Below are positions 44,148 through 51,285 of a stretch of 64,000 nt of DNA, piece by piece (position 1 is the stretch's first letter; each line of letters starts with the position of its first letter). The position numbers and the translations under genes are program-made. Source of the DNA: Novosphingobium sp. FSW06-99 (GTDB taxonomy: Bacteria; Pseudomonadota; Alphaproteobacteria; Sphingomonadales; Sphingomonadaceae); the NCBI RefSeq assembly GCF_001519065.1, contig NZ_KQ954258.1, positions 62,001-126,000 on the forward strand, in the 5' to 3' direction. The notes below the pieces were generated by a model. It was not told where the DNA came from, did no database searches, and saw only the letters and a program-made list of their open reading frames with translations.

Positions 44148-44375
44148 CCGCCAACCATCCCAAGCTCAGATCGAGCGGGCGATCAAAAAGGGGATCGGTT
44201 GCAAGCCTGTCCGCCCACGTAGGCACGCCTCATCGGCACCATGGTCATTTCGCCGCTGTCAGGCCCGGAGAGGAGTCCCTCACGCCTCTCGGTAAACGCA
44301 CCACCAGCATGCGGTTCAACTGCTCCTGTGGCGCTCAACAAGACCGGCCTATGTCCCACGTCGCCAACGGCCCAG

Positions 44376-44389
44376 TGCAATTAACTGCA
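44376..44389. promoter_or_regulatory. Island palindrome, copy 2 (TGCAATTAACTGCA)
   Basis: Differs from TGCAATTAATTGCA at one base; intergenic, identical to the copy at 47816-47829. Confidence 0.6.
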
Positions 44390-44745
44390 ACTGGAAGCCG
44401 TTTGTCCGCACGGACGCCAGTGTGCAACAATCCAGGGCAAACGTCCTGGGTAGGACTAGTTCGTGGACATTCAGGACAGCGAGCAGGTCGTCGCCTATCG
44501 TGTTGGTTGGACTCGAAAAACACCGACCGTTCTCAGTTCTTTGAAAGTGCCCTAGGGAGGGGGGAGCCGAGTTTGGATGCCTATTCCAGAATTTGCAGGT
44601 GGTGACCGAAAGACATCCGTTGCCGGGGAGCAAAGAATGACCGGGAGCCAGGCGGCACCAGCGCAATGGTCGATCCGCTGAAATGCAAGCAATCATGCGC
44701 CGGTGCGGGACACTGCTGGGGATCGCACTGCATGGGCACAAGCTC

Positions 44746-44759
44746 TGCAATTAATTGCA
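44746..44759. promoter_or_regulatory. Island palindrome, copy 3 (perfect TGCAATTAATTGCA)
   Basis: Perfect 14-bp palindrome 135 bp before the GHKL ATPase gene; likely operator for it. Confidence 0.65.
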
Positions 44760-44893
44760 TGGATAGCTTCTCCCTTGTGGCAGCGCCTTCAGCCGTGGAC
44801 ATCATGGTGATGGGTGTGCCGTGGTCGGTATTAGCGACCGCCGCGACCGGATCGACTTGACTTCCCTGGGCAGAACGGACGATCTCTCGCCAC

Positions 44894-46912
44894 ATGACCT
44901 CCCTTCGTCCAAATCTTGTAAAGCGTATCGACCGGCTTCCAAAACCGACTTCGGTGGCTGCCGCGATGCAGCCCCTGTTCGAGGCCATCAGCAACGCGAT
45001 ACACTCGGTGCAGAGCAAGTTCGGCGAAGCCGTCATGACCGAGGGGAGAATCTTCGTCACTGTGCACACGAATCGCAAGAAGGAAGGCGTATGGGCCACG
45101 GTTGAAGACAACGGTCTCGGCTTGGATGACCGCAACTGGGATGGGTTCACCACCACTGACACAGACAACAAGTTGAGCATTGGCGGCAAGGGGGTCGGGC
45201 GTCTGCTATGGCTTGACTGCTTCCAACGTGTAGAAGTCCGAAGCGTATTCAAGGATGGCGACACCCTCGCCTGCCGGTCGTTCGAGTTCAAGCTGGCCAA
45301 CGACGATCAGATTGCCAACCACGTCGTCAGCGAGGCGAGCGACGCTGCGGGTACTTCATTCCATGTGCGTTTCGAGGGGTTGCGGGACAATGGCTACTTT
45401 GCACGGTTCCCTGGCCGCGACAGCTTCGTCTTCCAGCACCTGACCTCGCACTTCCTGCCGACGTTCATTGGCGGCAAGTGCCCCGCCGTCACCGTGTACG
45501 TCGGGGACGAAACCCGGCACTACCCCGGCGATATTGACAAGATTGTCCACCGGAAAGAGCCTGGGATCGAGCTTGTTACCGAAGAGTATGGGACGCTCCT
45601 GCTTACCCTGATGGAATGCGACAAGGTGGCCAGTGCCGACCTCAAGGGGTCGCACTTTGTGCACTTCATCGCACACGACCGCACCGTCTGTTCGCAGAGC
45701 ATCGACGGCAAGTTGGGCCTTAAGTATTTCGGGACCGGCGAGGATCGCGTATTCCACGCCATCCTGACCGGCGAGTTCCTTGACCAGAACGTCAACCAGG
45801 AACGCACTGCGTTCATGTTCGAGGACGTGATTCTCGACCGCATCATCAACGACGTTTGCACCGGCCAGATCGAACGCTTTCTGGCGGAGCCGCTGGCCAA
45901 GCTGAGCGATGAGCAACGGGACATCATCCAGGAAATCACTGAATCGTATCCGTCAGTGGCGTTCGGCAGCACCGATGAGCTACAGGCCAAGTTACCCTCT
46001 GGTGAGCTCAACAACGACGCGATCTATGGCCACCTGTCGCGCGAGCGGTTCCGGCGCGACCAACGGCAGGCCGAAAAGATTCGCTCCGTGCTCACGCGGC
46101 TTAAGGACGGCGCAGTGACGTTGGATTCTTTCACAACTGCCGTCAGCGAGGCCGGTAAGGCTATTGAGGAGGCCGAGCAACGCAGCCTGGCCGAGTACAT
46201 CGTTCGGCGAAAGGTCGTCCTCGACTTCATCGAAATTCTGTTGGCAAAGGTCCGCGACGACACACGCGACAGCTCATACCAGCGCGAGGACGTGCTGCAC
46301 TCCTTCATCTGCCCCTTGCGGGTAAACACGCTTGCCGACGGGACGAAGAAGGTAGCGTCCGCCAGTTCGCACGATCTCTGGATCGTCGATGAGCGGCTCA
46401 CATTCGCGCAATACTTCAGTTCAGACGTGGAATTCAGCACCCTCTCCGCCGCCGCAGAAAGCAGCGACCGACCGGATGTTCTGATCTTCGACTACGTCCA
46501 CGGGCTTCGGCAAGTGGAAGAGCCGTCGAAGGTGCTTTTGGTCGAGTTCAAGCGGCCTGGGCGGACGAGCTACGCCGACGACGAGAACCCACAGCTTCAG
46601 GTGGAACGCTATGTTCGCCAGCTACAGTCGGGGACGATGACCGATGTAAAGGGTCGCCCGATCAAGTTGGATGACCGGACAGTGTTCCACTGCTTCATAG
46701 TTGCAGACATCGTCGGTAAGCTGGATGACTGGACATACTCATGGCAGCGGACAGCTGATGGACGTGGCCGCGTGTACCAACCGCGTGATGGCTTTCGTGG
46801 GTCGATTGAGCTCGTGGGCTGGGATGCGTTGCTCGGTGACGCAAGGGACCGCAACCAGGCGTTCTTCGATCGCGCCGGCATCAGCGGCAAGAGCTACTTC
46901 AGCGCAGACTGA
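44894..46912 (+). CDS. GHKL ATPase with C-terminal PD-(D/E)XK-like nuclease domain
   Basis: 672 residues. The N-terminal Bergerat fold carries an N-box with E30 and N34 (FEAISNAIHS), DNGLGLD (72-78) and GGKGVGR (97-103), as in Hsp90/MutL/MORC ATPases. A coiled middle region (about 340-450) follows. Near the C-terminus DVLIFD (D528/D533), LLVEFKRP (E551, K553) and Q..VERYVRQLQ fit a PD-(D/E)XK nuclease with a RecB-like QxxxY element. No partner gene is coupled to it. In a defence island this looks like a single-gene ATP-gated nuclease. No close named system is recognised. Confidence 0.75.
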   Translation: MTSLRPNLVKRIDRLPKPTSVAAAMQPLFEAISNAIHSVQSKFGEAVMTEGRIFVTVHTNRKKEGVWATVEDNGLGLDDRNWDGFTTTDTDNKLSIGGKGVGRLLWLDCFQRVEVRSVFKDGDTLACRSFEFKLANDDQIANHVVSEASDAAGTSFHVRFEGLRDNGYFARFPGRDSFVFQHLTSHFLPTFIGGKCPAVTVYVGDETRHYPGDIDKIVHRKEPGIELVTEEYGTLLLTLMECDKVASADLKGSHFVHFIAHDRTVCSQSIDGKLGLKYFGTGEDRVFHAILTGEFLDQNVNQERTAFMFEDVILDRIINDVCTGQIERFLAEPLAKLSDEQRDIIQEITESYPSVAFGSTDELQAKLPSGELNNDAIYGHLSRERFRRDQRQAEKIRSVLTRLKDGAVTLDSFTTAVSEAGKAIEEAEQRSLAEYIVRRKVVLDFIEILLAKVRDDTRDSSYQREDVLHSFICPLRVNTLADGTKKVASASSHDLWIVDERLTFAQYFSSDVEFSTLSAAAESSDRPDVLIFDYVHGLRQVEEPSKVLLVEFKRPGRTSYADDENPQLQVERYVRQLQSGTMTDVKGRPIKLDDRTVFHCFIVADIVGKLDDWTYSWQRTADGRGRVYQPRDGFRGSIELVGWDALLGDARDRNQAFFDRAGISGKSYFSAD

Positions 46913-46968
46913 CCACAGGCCACTGCACGGCGAGTGGTTGGCGACAACGTAGCGCGTGGCCATGCAAG

Positions 46969-47202
46969 TCAACTTCTAGGTACTGTCGGCAACCCCACCG
47001 TCAGCGCGGCCACGTCACAGCGCATCGCCCGGCAGAGTCTGATCAACGCCACGAACGTCAGGTTGTGTTCGCCGCGCTCGATCCGGCCAACGTAGCTGCG
47101 ATCCAGTCCAGCCTCATGCGCCAGCCCTTCCTGCGAGAAGCCAAGCTCTCGCCGCCGTGCGCGTATGCGCTGGCCAAGGATGTCGAGGAACGGGTCGGAC
47201 AT
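46969..47202 (-). CDS. Small XRE-family regulator (controller-like)
   Basis: 77 residues, almost entirely one XRE helix-turn-helix (GQRIRARRRELGFSQEGLAH, LDRSYVGRIERGEHNLTFVALIRLCRAM). Size resembles the C proteins that time restriction-modification expression. A CCCGC-agatc-GCGGG hairpin (47204-47218) lies at its start. It is a candidate reader of the repeated island palindrome. Confidence 0.8.
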   Translation of the reverse strand: MSDPFLDILGQRIRARRRELGFSQEGLAHEAGLDRSYVGRIERGEHNLTFVALIRLCRAMRCDVAALTVGLPTVPRS

Positions 47203-47303
47203 ACCCGCAGATCGCGGGAGAGGTGACTATCCGTCCACGGCATACTAATCCCATTGTTAACTTTTTCAGGCTATAATCAAAGCCAAAGGAAGGAAACCAA
47301 GGC

Positions 47304-47402
47304 ATGACTGATCAGACCAAGCCGACTCTGCCGCTCTCCACAAAGGTGCTGATTTGGATGGCAGCCATACCGCTGGTGGTTCTGCCAGTAATAGGTGCCT
47401 GA
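47304..47402 (+). CDS. Very small membrane peptide
   Basis: 32 residues: a polar start (TDQTKPTLPLSTK) and one hydrophobic helix (VLIWMAAIPLVVLPVIGA). AAGGAAGG precedes the start, and a TATAAT -10-like box lies at about 47270. It could be a toxin, a small regulator or a leader peptide. Too short for standard gene calling. Confidence 0.45.
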   Translation: MTDQTKPTLPLSTKVLIWMAAIPLVVLPVIGA

Positions 47403-47427
47403 TTGGACAAAGGATTGATATAACGAC

Positions 47428-47799
47428 ATGGCCATTTTCAGCCCGATCAACTCACCACTCTATAAATGGCTGGTCCCTGTAGCTATTATTGGTTCCGTAG
47501 TGTCCATCTACAATGAGCCACCGAAACCCACTGGCGTTGACGCCTGTTTTCGTCCGGACAACGGCGTGCCTTTCGGACTCAAGGGAAAGCTGGGTGACCA
47601 GATCAATGACCCCGCCAGCTTCGAGGCGATCAGCGGCACGCACTTCACACCAAACCATACCTTCATCGTGACGTTTCGTGCCCGCAACGGCTTCGGGGGA
47701 ATGGTGGTGCAACGCCTGTACGGAAAGATCGACGACAACTGCAACATCAGTGGTGTGGAAGACGACCAGCAGATCGCAGACGAGTTCAAGCAACAATGA
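47428..47799 (+). CDS. Single-pass membrane/exported hypothetical protein
   Basis: 123 residues. One N-terminal hydrophobic helix (WLVPVAIIGSVVSIY) anchors a small soluble domain with two cysteines. It follows the 32-residue membrane peptide by 25 bases. No known domain recognised. Confidence 0.5.
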   Translation: MAIFSPINSPLYKWLVPVAIIGSVVSIYNEPPKPTGVDACFRPDNGVPFGLKGKLGDQINDPASFEAISGTHFTPNHTFIVTFRARNGFGGMVVQRLYGKIDDNCNISGVEDDQQIADEFKQQ

Positions 47800-47815
47800 A
47801 GCTGATGTTTGTCGG

Positions 47816-47829
47816 TGCAATTAACTGCA
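47816..47829. promoter_or_regulatory. Island palindrome, copy 4 (TGCAATTAACTGCA)
   Basis: Intergenic, upstream of the RarA-C-like/recombinase operon. One mismatch to the perfect copy. Confidence 0.6.
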
Positions 47830-47987
47830 AATGCGACGGCGGAAGGGACTGACGAGGGCGAGGACGATCACACTTGAGCGCGCCGATTTACTTGCTCGCA
47901 CCTCGCCTTTCCCCTTCCCATGACCGGGCACTGAGCTAACGCTTATGGTGGGTTTCAAGATTTCCGACCTCCCTGACAGGAGGTCAT

Positions 47988-49064
47988 ATGAACGTCACTA
48001 CCCCCACTCTCCGCGACCCGTGGCTGGCAAGCAGTTTGATCAACAAGGCGATCCGCCGGGGCGAACACGATCATGCCTTGATGGCAGCCGAGGTGCTGCA
48101 CCGCCATCGCGGGAAAGGCATCTGGCGGCGGCTTTGCCTGATCGCATACGAAGACATCGGCATAGCAGACCTGGGGTTGGTCCAGCGTGTGACGCAACTC
48201 GCAGTCGATCGCGAATACAGGCAGTCGCTGGGTTCCGACCTGGACGTGATCTTCGCGACCGTCACCGACATGGTCGCAGCGGTGAAAGACCGCAGCGCCG
48301 ACTATCTGATCTGCACCGCGCACGATGGTCGCGACGTTGATGAGTTTCGAGATTGGTGCCGTGGCCAATCCGTCGAAGCCCTGGCTGCCATAGCCGCTGA
48401 CGTACACGTGCCCCTGGAGCGCCGTGCCACCGCAGCGTGGTGCGCTGTGGCAACGGGCCACGGTCAGTCCTTTTCGCTTGGCGAACCACTGATGGTGTTG
48501 CTCGACGCCTTCAGTGACGCTGGGTTGCCATCGAGCCTGATCGAGGCCGTGCTTGTCGCCACCCGGCTGGTGCGGGAACCGATCATTCTGATGCTGCCCA
48601 TCCTGGCCAGTGCAGTGCGGCAGCTTGGCCTCACGACATCTGTGGTGGAGGTCACCCCGCCACGGGTCATCTTGAGCGGGTCAGTGCCCACATACTGTTG
48701 TTGCAGGTTCACGGCGACGGGCAAGGCCGCTATCCGCCGCCTGGTCCTTGAGAACGACAGGGTCAGCAGCACCATCGCTGAGTTCGTCCCCGACTTCCGA
48801 GCTGTTGATGTCGCCGCAGTTGCCGCCTTCTATGCGGACGGTGCGCCGATCCGTCGTCGGCTCGACTGGCACCAGTCTTACCCTCTCCAGGATATGGGGG
48901 TGCATACGGACATGGAAAAAGTAGGCTGCCCCCGCGATGGGGTTGAACGCATCGCCGCCGTGGTGCGCGACGAATTGGATCACCTCGACGACATCCGCTG
49001 CCGATTGCTTGAACGCCGACCAACCCCGCCGCGCAAGCCTGACCTGTTCGGCGGGGAAGCGTGA
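47988..49064 (+). CDS. Protein with RarA/MgsA C-terminal-like domain
   Basis: 358 residues. Residues 13-70 (ASSLINKAIRRGEHDHALMA, WRRLCLIAYEDIGIADLGLV) closely follow the tetramerisation/clamp-associated region of RarA (ALHKSVRG..DAALYW..RR...ASEDVGNADP), but the AAA+ ATPase half is absent. The rest is unrecognised. The stop is one base before the start of the tyrosine recombinase gene. A role in replication-fork DNA transactions paired with the recombinase is inferred. AGGAGG precedes the start. Confidence 0.55.
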   Translation: MNVTTPTLRDPWLASSLINKAIRRGEHDHALMAAEVLHRHRGKGIWRRLCLIAYEDIGIADLGLVQRVTQLAVDREYRQSLGSDLDVIFATVTDMVAAVKDRSADYLICTAHDGRDVDEFRDWCRGQSVEALAAIAADVHVPLERRATAAWCAVATGHGQSFSLGEPLMVLLDAFSDAGLPSSLIEAVLVATRLVREPIILMLPILASAVRQLGLTTSVVEVTPPRVILSGSVPTYCCCRFTATGKAAIRRLVLENDRVSSTIAEFVPDFRAVDVAAVAAFYADGAPIRRRLDWHQSYPLQDMGVHTDMEKVGCPRDGVERIAAVVRDELDHLDDIRCRLLERRPTPPRKPDLFGGEA

Positions 49065-49065
49065 C

Positions 49066-50076
49066 ATGGGGGGCCTAACTCGCGATAACCTTCTCTTATC
49101 ACGACTCAAAACCGAGGCTGCCAAGGCGCTAGAGGAGCCGCCAGCCGCGAGTGACATTAATTGCACAGGCCACGGGGAGGCGCTCCTGCCCACTGCCGTC
49201 GCCGATCTCGTGCGCGACAGTCTGGCAGACAACTCGCGCCGCGCATATGCGTCCGACCTGGCGCGGTTCGCCGCCTGGGGCGGAACTATCCCGGCGACAG
49301 ACATGGTCATTGCGGCGTACCTCACCGCACATGCCGATACGCACGCAGCGGCGACACTGGCGCGGTGGCTGGCGTCCCTTGCCAAAGCTCACCGTGCGTC
49401 CGGGCACCAAGACCCGACATGTAGCGAACTGGTGCGCTCGGTCCTGCGTGGCATCCGACGCAGGTACGGTTCTGCGCCAGACCAGGCCAAGCCACTGCTG
49501 CGCGAAGACCTGATGTTGGCACTGGACGCAATCGGCAGCGGCATGAAAGCGGCGCGTGATCGTGCGCTGCTGTTGATCGGTTTTGCGGGCGGGTTCAGGC
49601 GTTCGGAGCTTGTCGCGCTGGACTTCGCCGACATCGAGCATGTGCGGCAGGGCGTGGTGCTCACCATCCGGCGCTCCAAAACCGACCAGACCGCCAACGG
49701 ACGCAAGATCGGTGTGCCATATGCACGGGGCCGTCACTGCCCGGTCGCCAGTCTCGACGATTGGCTTGCACTGGCCGACATCACCGCAGGCCCCGTGTTC
49801 CACCCGGTTGATCGTCATGGCCGGATCGCACCCAGCCGCCTGTCAGGCGAGGCTGTATCGCTGGTGGTGAAGGAACGGCTGGCCGCTATCGGGATCGACC
49901 CTGCCCACTATTCCGGCCACAGCTTGCGCGCAGGGTTCGCCACCAGTGCGGTGCAAGCAGGAGCATCGTCATGGAAGGTGCGTCAGATGACCGGCCACGC
50001 CAGCGACGCCATGCTTGCCCGGTACGTGCGTGACGGCGAGCTGTTCATCGACAATGCGGCAGGCGCGACGCTGTAG
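49066..50076 (+). CDS. Second tyrosine recombinase (XerC/D-like)
   Basis: 336 residues. SAM-like N-terminal domain and a catalytic domain with R in GGFRRSEL, SKTD, HSLRAGF (His-xx-Arg), GHAS and Y in ARYVRDG. It is translationally close to the RarA-C-like gene and is not adjacent to either attachment site. So it probably has another role than island integration, for example resolution or DNA rearrangement in the defence module. Confidence 0.85.
   Translation: MGGLTRDNLLLSRLKTEAAKALEEPPAASDINCTGHGEALLPTAVADLVRDSLADNSRRAYASDLARFAAWGGTIPATDMVIAAYLTAHADTHAAATLARWLASLAKAHRASGHQDPTCSELVRSVLRGIRRRYGSAPDQAKPLLREDLMLALDAIGSGMKAARDRALLLIGFAGGFRRSELVALDFADIEHVRQGVVLTIRRSKTDQTANGRKIGVPYARGRHCPVASLDDWLALADITAGPVFHPVDRHGRIAPSRLSGEAVSLVVKERLAAIGIDPAHYSGHSLRAGFATSAVQAGASSWKVRQMTGHASDAMLARYVRDGELFIDNAAGATL
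49152..49165. promoter_or_regulatory. Island palindrome, degenerate copy 5 (TGACATTAATTGCA)
   Basis: Twelve of 14 match the consensus; it lies inside the N-terminal coding part of the recombinase gene. May be chance. Confidence 0.35.
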
Positions 50077-50111
50077 TTGCATGCAGTTCGTGCTTGAAAT
50101 CTCGCCGCCTA

Positions 50112-50138
50112 TGCCCCAGCGTGAGGGTCCCTCGGCAT
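50112..50138. terminator. Hairpin downstream of the recombinase gene
   Basis: TGCC...GAGGGTCCCTC...GGCA folds as a nested stem about 35 bases after the stop. It separates the recombinase from the reverse transcriptase unit. Confidence 0.35.
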
Positions 50139-50140
50139 GA

Positions 50141-50290
50141 GGTTCTTCACCGCAGCGATGCGACACGGTTCGTCCATGTTCGTTTATGCTGTTGCGTGGC
50201 GTCACGGTGACTGGCTGACAGTGACTATGATGCTTTCTTGGTTGGTGACTGGCGCGTAGCGCAAGGCAGCCGGGGGTAGTGTGAGGAACC
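50141..50290 (+). ncRNA. Possible structured RNA upstream of the reverse transcriptase
   Basis: GGTTCTTCAC (50141-50150) and GTGAGGAACC (50281-50290) can pair over ten bases (one G-T), enclosing about 130 bases. Those bases contain smaller stems (GCGC-gta-GCGC near 50251; GTCAC/GTGAC near 50205). Retrons and some defence reverse transcriptases use such an RNA as template, with terminal pairing regions a1/a2. No open frame fills it. The assignment is tentative and rests on position and pairing only. Confidence 0.35.
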
Positions 50291-50296
50291 CACGAT

Positions 50297-50557
50297 ATGA
50301 AAAAGCGCAAGTTTTTTCGTAACTGTGGCCTCGTCCTAGGTTTGGCAGTTAAGGTGTCTAAAGCGGCATACTGGCTCGTGAAACTCTGGGATGAGGTCAC
50401 CAACTACTGTGCGCGACCTTTATCAGACCAAGTTTCGGCTCAAGGCGGACACATGGATCTATGTGCCAAGCGAAGCTGGGCGGGTGCGCGGCAAGGAGAT
50501 CAAGACTGCCATCGAAGGCCGCTGGAAATGCCCCGGCAACTTCTATCATCTGCTTGA
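50297..50557 (+). CDS. Possible small ORF before the reverse transcriptase
   Basis: 86 codons; the first 35 are a plausible amphipathic/hydrophobic peptide (FFRNCGLVLGLAVKVSKAAY) after AGGA. The remainder overlaps the reverse transcriptase start in another frame. It may be a coupled leader, a small protein, or not expressed. Treat with caution. Confidence 0.3.
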   Translation: MKKRKFFRNCGLVLGLAVKVSKAAYWLVKLWDEVTNYCARPLSDQVSAQGGHMDLCAKRSWAGARQGDQDCHRRPLEMPRQLLSSA

Positions 50558-51176
50558 CGGAGGCCATGTCGCCGCTGCGCGCAGACATCGTGATGCCCCC
50601 TATGTGGCGTCGCTCGATCTGCGACGCTTCTTCGACCAGGTTACGCGCTCCAAGGTTCACCGTGCCCTGAAACGGCTTGGTTTGCCCCAACCAGATGCTT
50701 GGGCAGCAGCTTGCGACAGCACAGTAGATAAGTCGCCGCCGCAGCACAGGTACAGCATTCCGTTTGGGTTCGTCCAATCCCCATTGATCGCGTCGCTGGT
50801 CTTCGCGCAGTCGCGCCTGGGCAAGGCCATTGGGGCACTCAGGGGGAGAGGCATCGAAGTCACAGTATACGTGGACGATATAACCCTCTCGGGCGAGTCG
50901 CTCGCCCACTTGGCTGATGGGATGGACAACTTGCGGAGCGCCGCAGCCGCCTCCGGGTTCTGCTTCAATGAGGAGAAGACCCGGCCACCAGCCGCCCAGA
51001 CTGTCGGCTTCAATATCGAGTTTGGGTCAGGGAAAATGGCCTTGGTTGCCGAACGACTTGCCCAGTTCGCAGCCGCCCTGGAAACCGGCAGCCTTGAACA
51101 GATTGAAGGTATCCTCGGCTACATTCGCAGCGTGTCGGTTGATCAGCATTCAGAACTGATGGGTGTCGATGGCTGA
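50391..51176 (+). CDS. Reverse transcriptase of an unassigned (defence-type) group
   Basis: 261 residues. Palm motifs: A in SLDLRRFFDQV (D76), B in IPFGFVQSPLIASLVFAQ (123-140), C as YVDD (160-163) and D as FNEEKTR. TVGFNIEF and GILGYIRSV resemble the C-terminal end of retron-type enzymes. No maturase X domain is seen, so it is not a group II intron protein. The finger region before motif A is short and unusual. Its place between a recombinase and a type I R-M locus, with a possible structured RNA ahead, suggests a phage-defence reverse transcriptase. The frame upstream is closed at 50379, so it starts at 50391 or the GTG at 50409. Confidence 0.8.
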   Translation: MRSPTTVRDLYQTKFRLKADTWIYVPSEAGRVRGKEIKTAIEGRWKCPGNFYHLLDGGHVAAARRHRDAPYVASLDLRRFFDQVTRSKVHRALKRLGLPQPDAWAAACDSTVDKSPPQHRYSIPFGFVQSPLIASLVFAQSRLGKAIGALRGRGIEVTVYVDDITLSGESLAHLADGMDNLRSAAAASGFCFNEEKTRPPAAQTVGFNIEFGSGKMALVAERLAQFAAALETGSLEQIEGILGYIRSVSVDQHSELMGVDG

Positions 51177-51223
51177 CAACGCCAGCCTGCCGCTTGCGCT
51201 GTTGTGCGGGATGTCGGCCGAAG

Positions 51224-51237
51224 TGCAATCAATTGCA
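51224..51237. promoter_or_regulatory. Island palindrome, copy 6 (TGCAATCAATTGCA)
   Basis: Extends to AGTGCAATCAATTGCACT, palindromic over 18 bp with one mismatched pair, just before the type I restriction operon. Likely operator for hsdRMS. Confidence 0.6.
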
Positions 51238-51285
51238 CTGGGCAGAGTGACTTGAGTGGATCGGTTCGCCTGCTACGATGATGTG

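Larger units (their letters stand above)
44148..44893. other. Largely non-coding island segment with possible gene remnant
   Basis: A frame from 44144 (ATGA-overlapping) reads TANHPKLRSS and then loses coding character; the alternative frame reads SQAQIERAIKKGI, which looks like a small helical island protein. This suggests a frameshifted remnant at 44144-44200. The rest holds two palindromes (44376, 44746) and no convincing gene. Confidence 0.4.

Noticed and set aside
44144..44605. 153-codon frame after the hypothetical protein
   Set aside because: Composition is not protein-like after the first residues; a short better frame lies in another register, so only a remnant is noted.
49066..50076. 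Second recombinase as the island integrase
   Set aside because: It is 6.6 kb from the nearest att site, whereas the gene at 59525 abuts the tRNA and has an excisionase-like partner.
50391..51176. Group II intron maturase
   Set aside because: No maturase X or endonuclease domain, protein too short, and no intron domain V-like hairpin noticed downstream.
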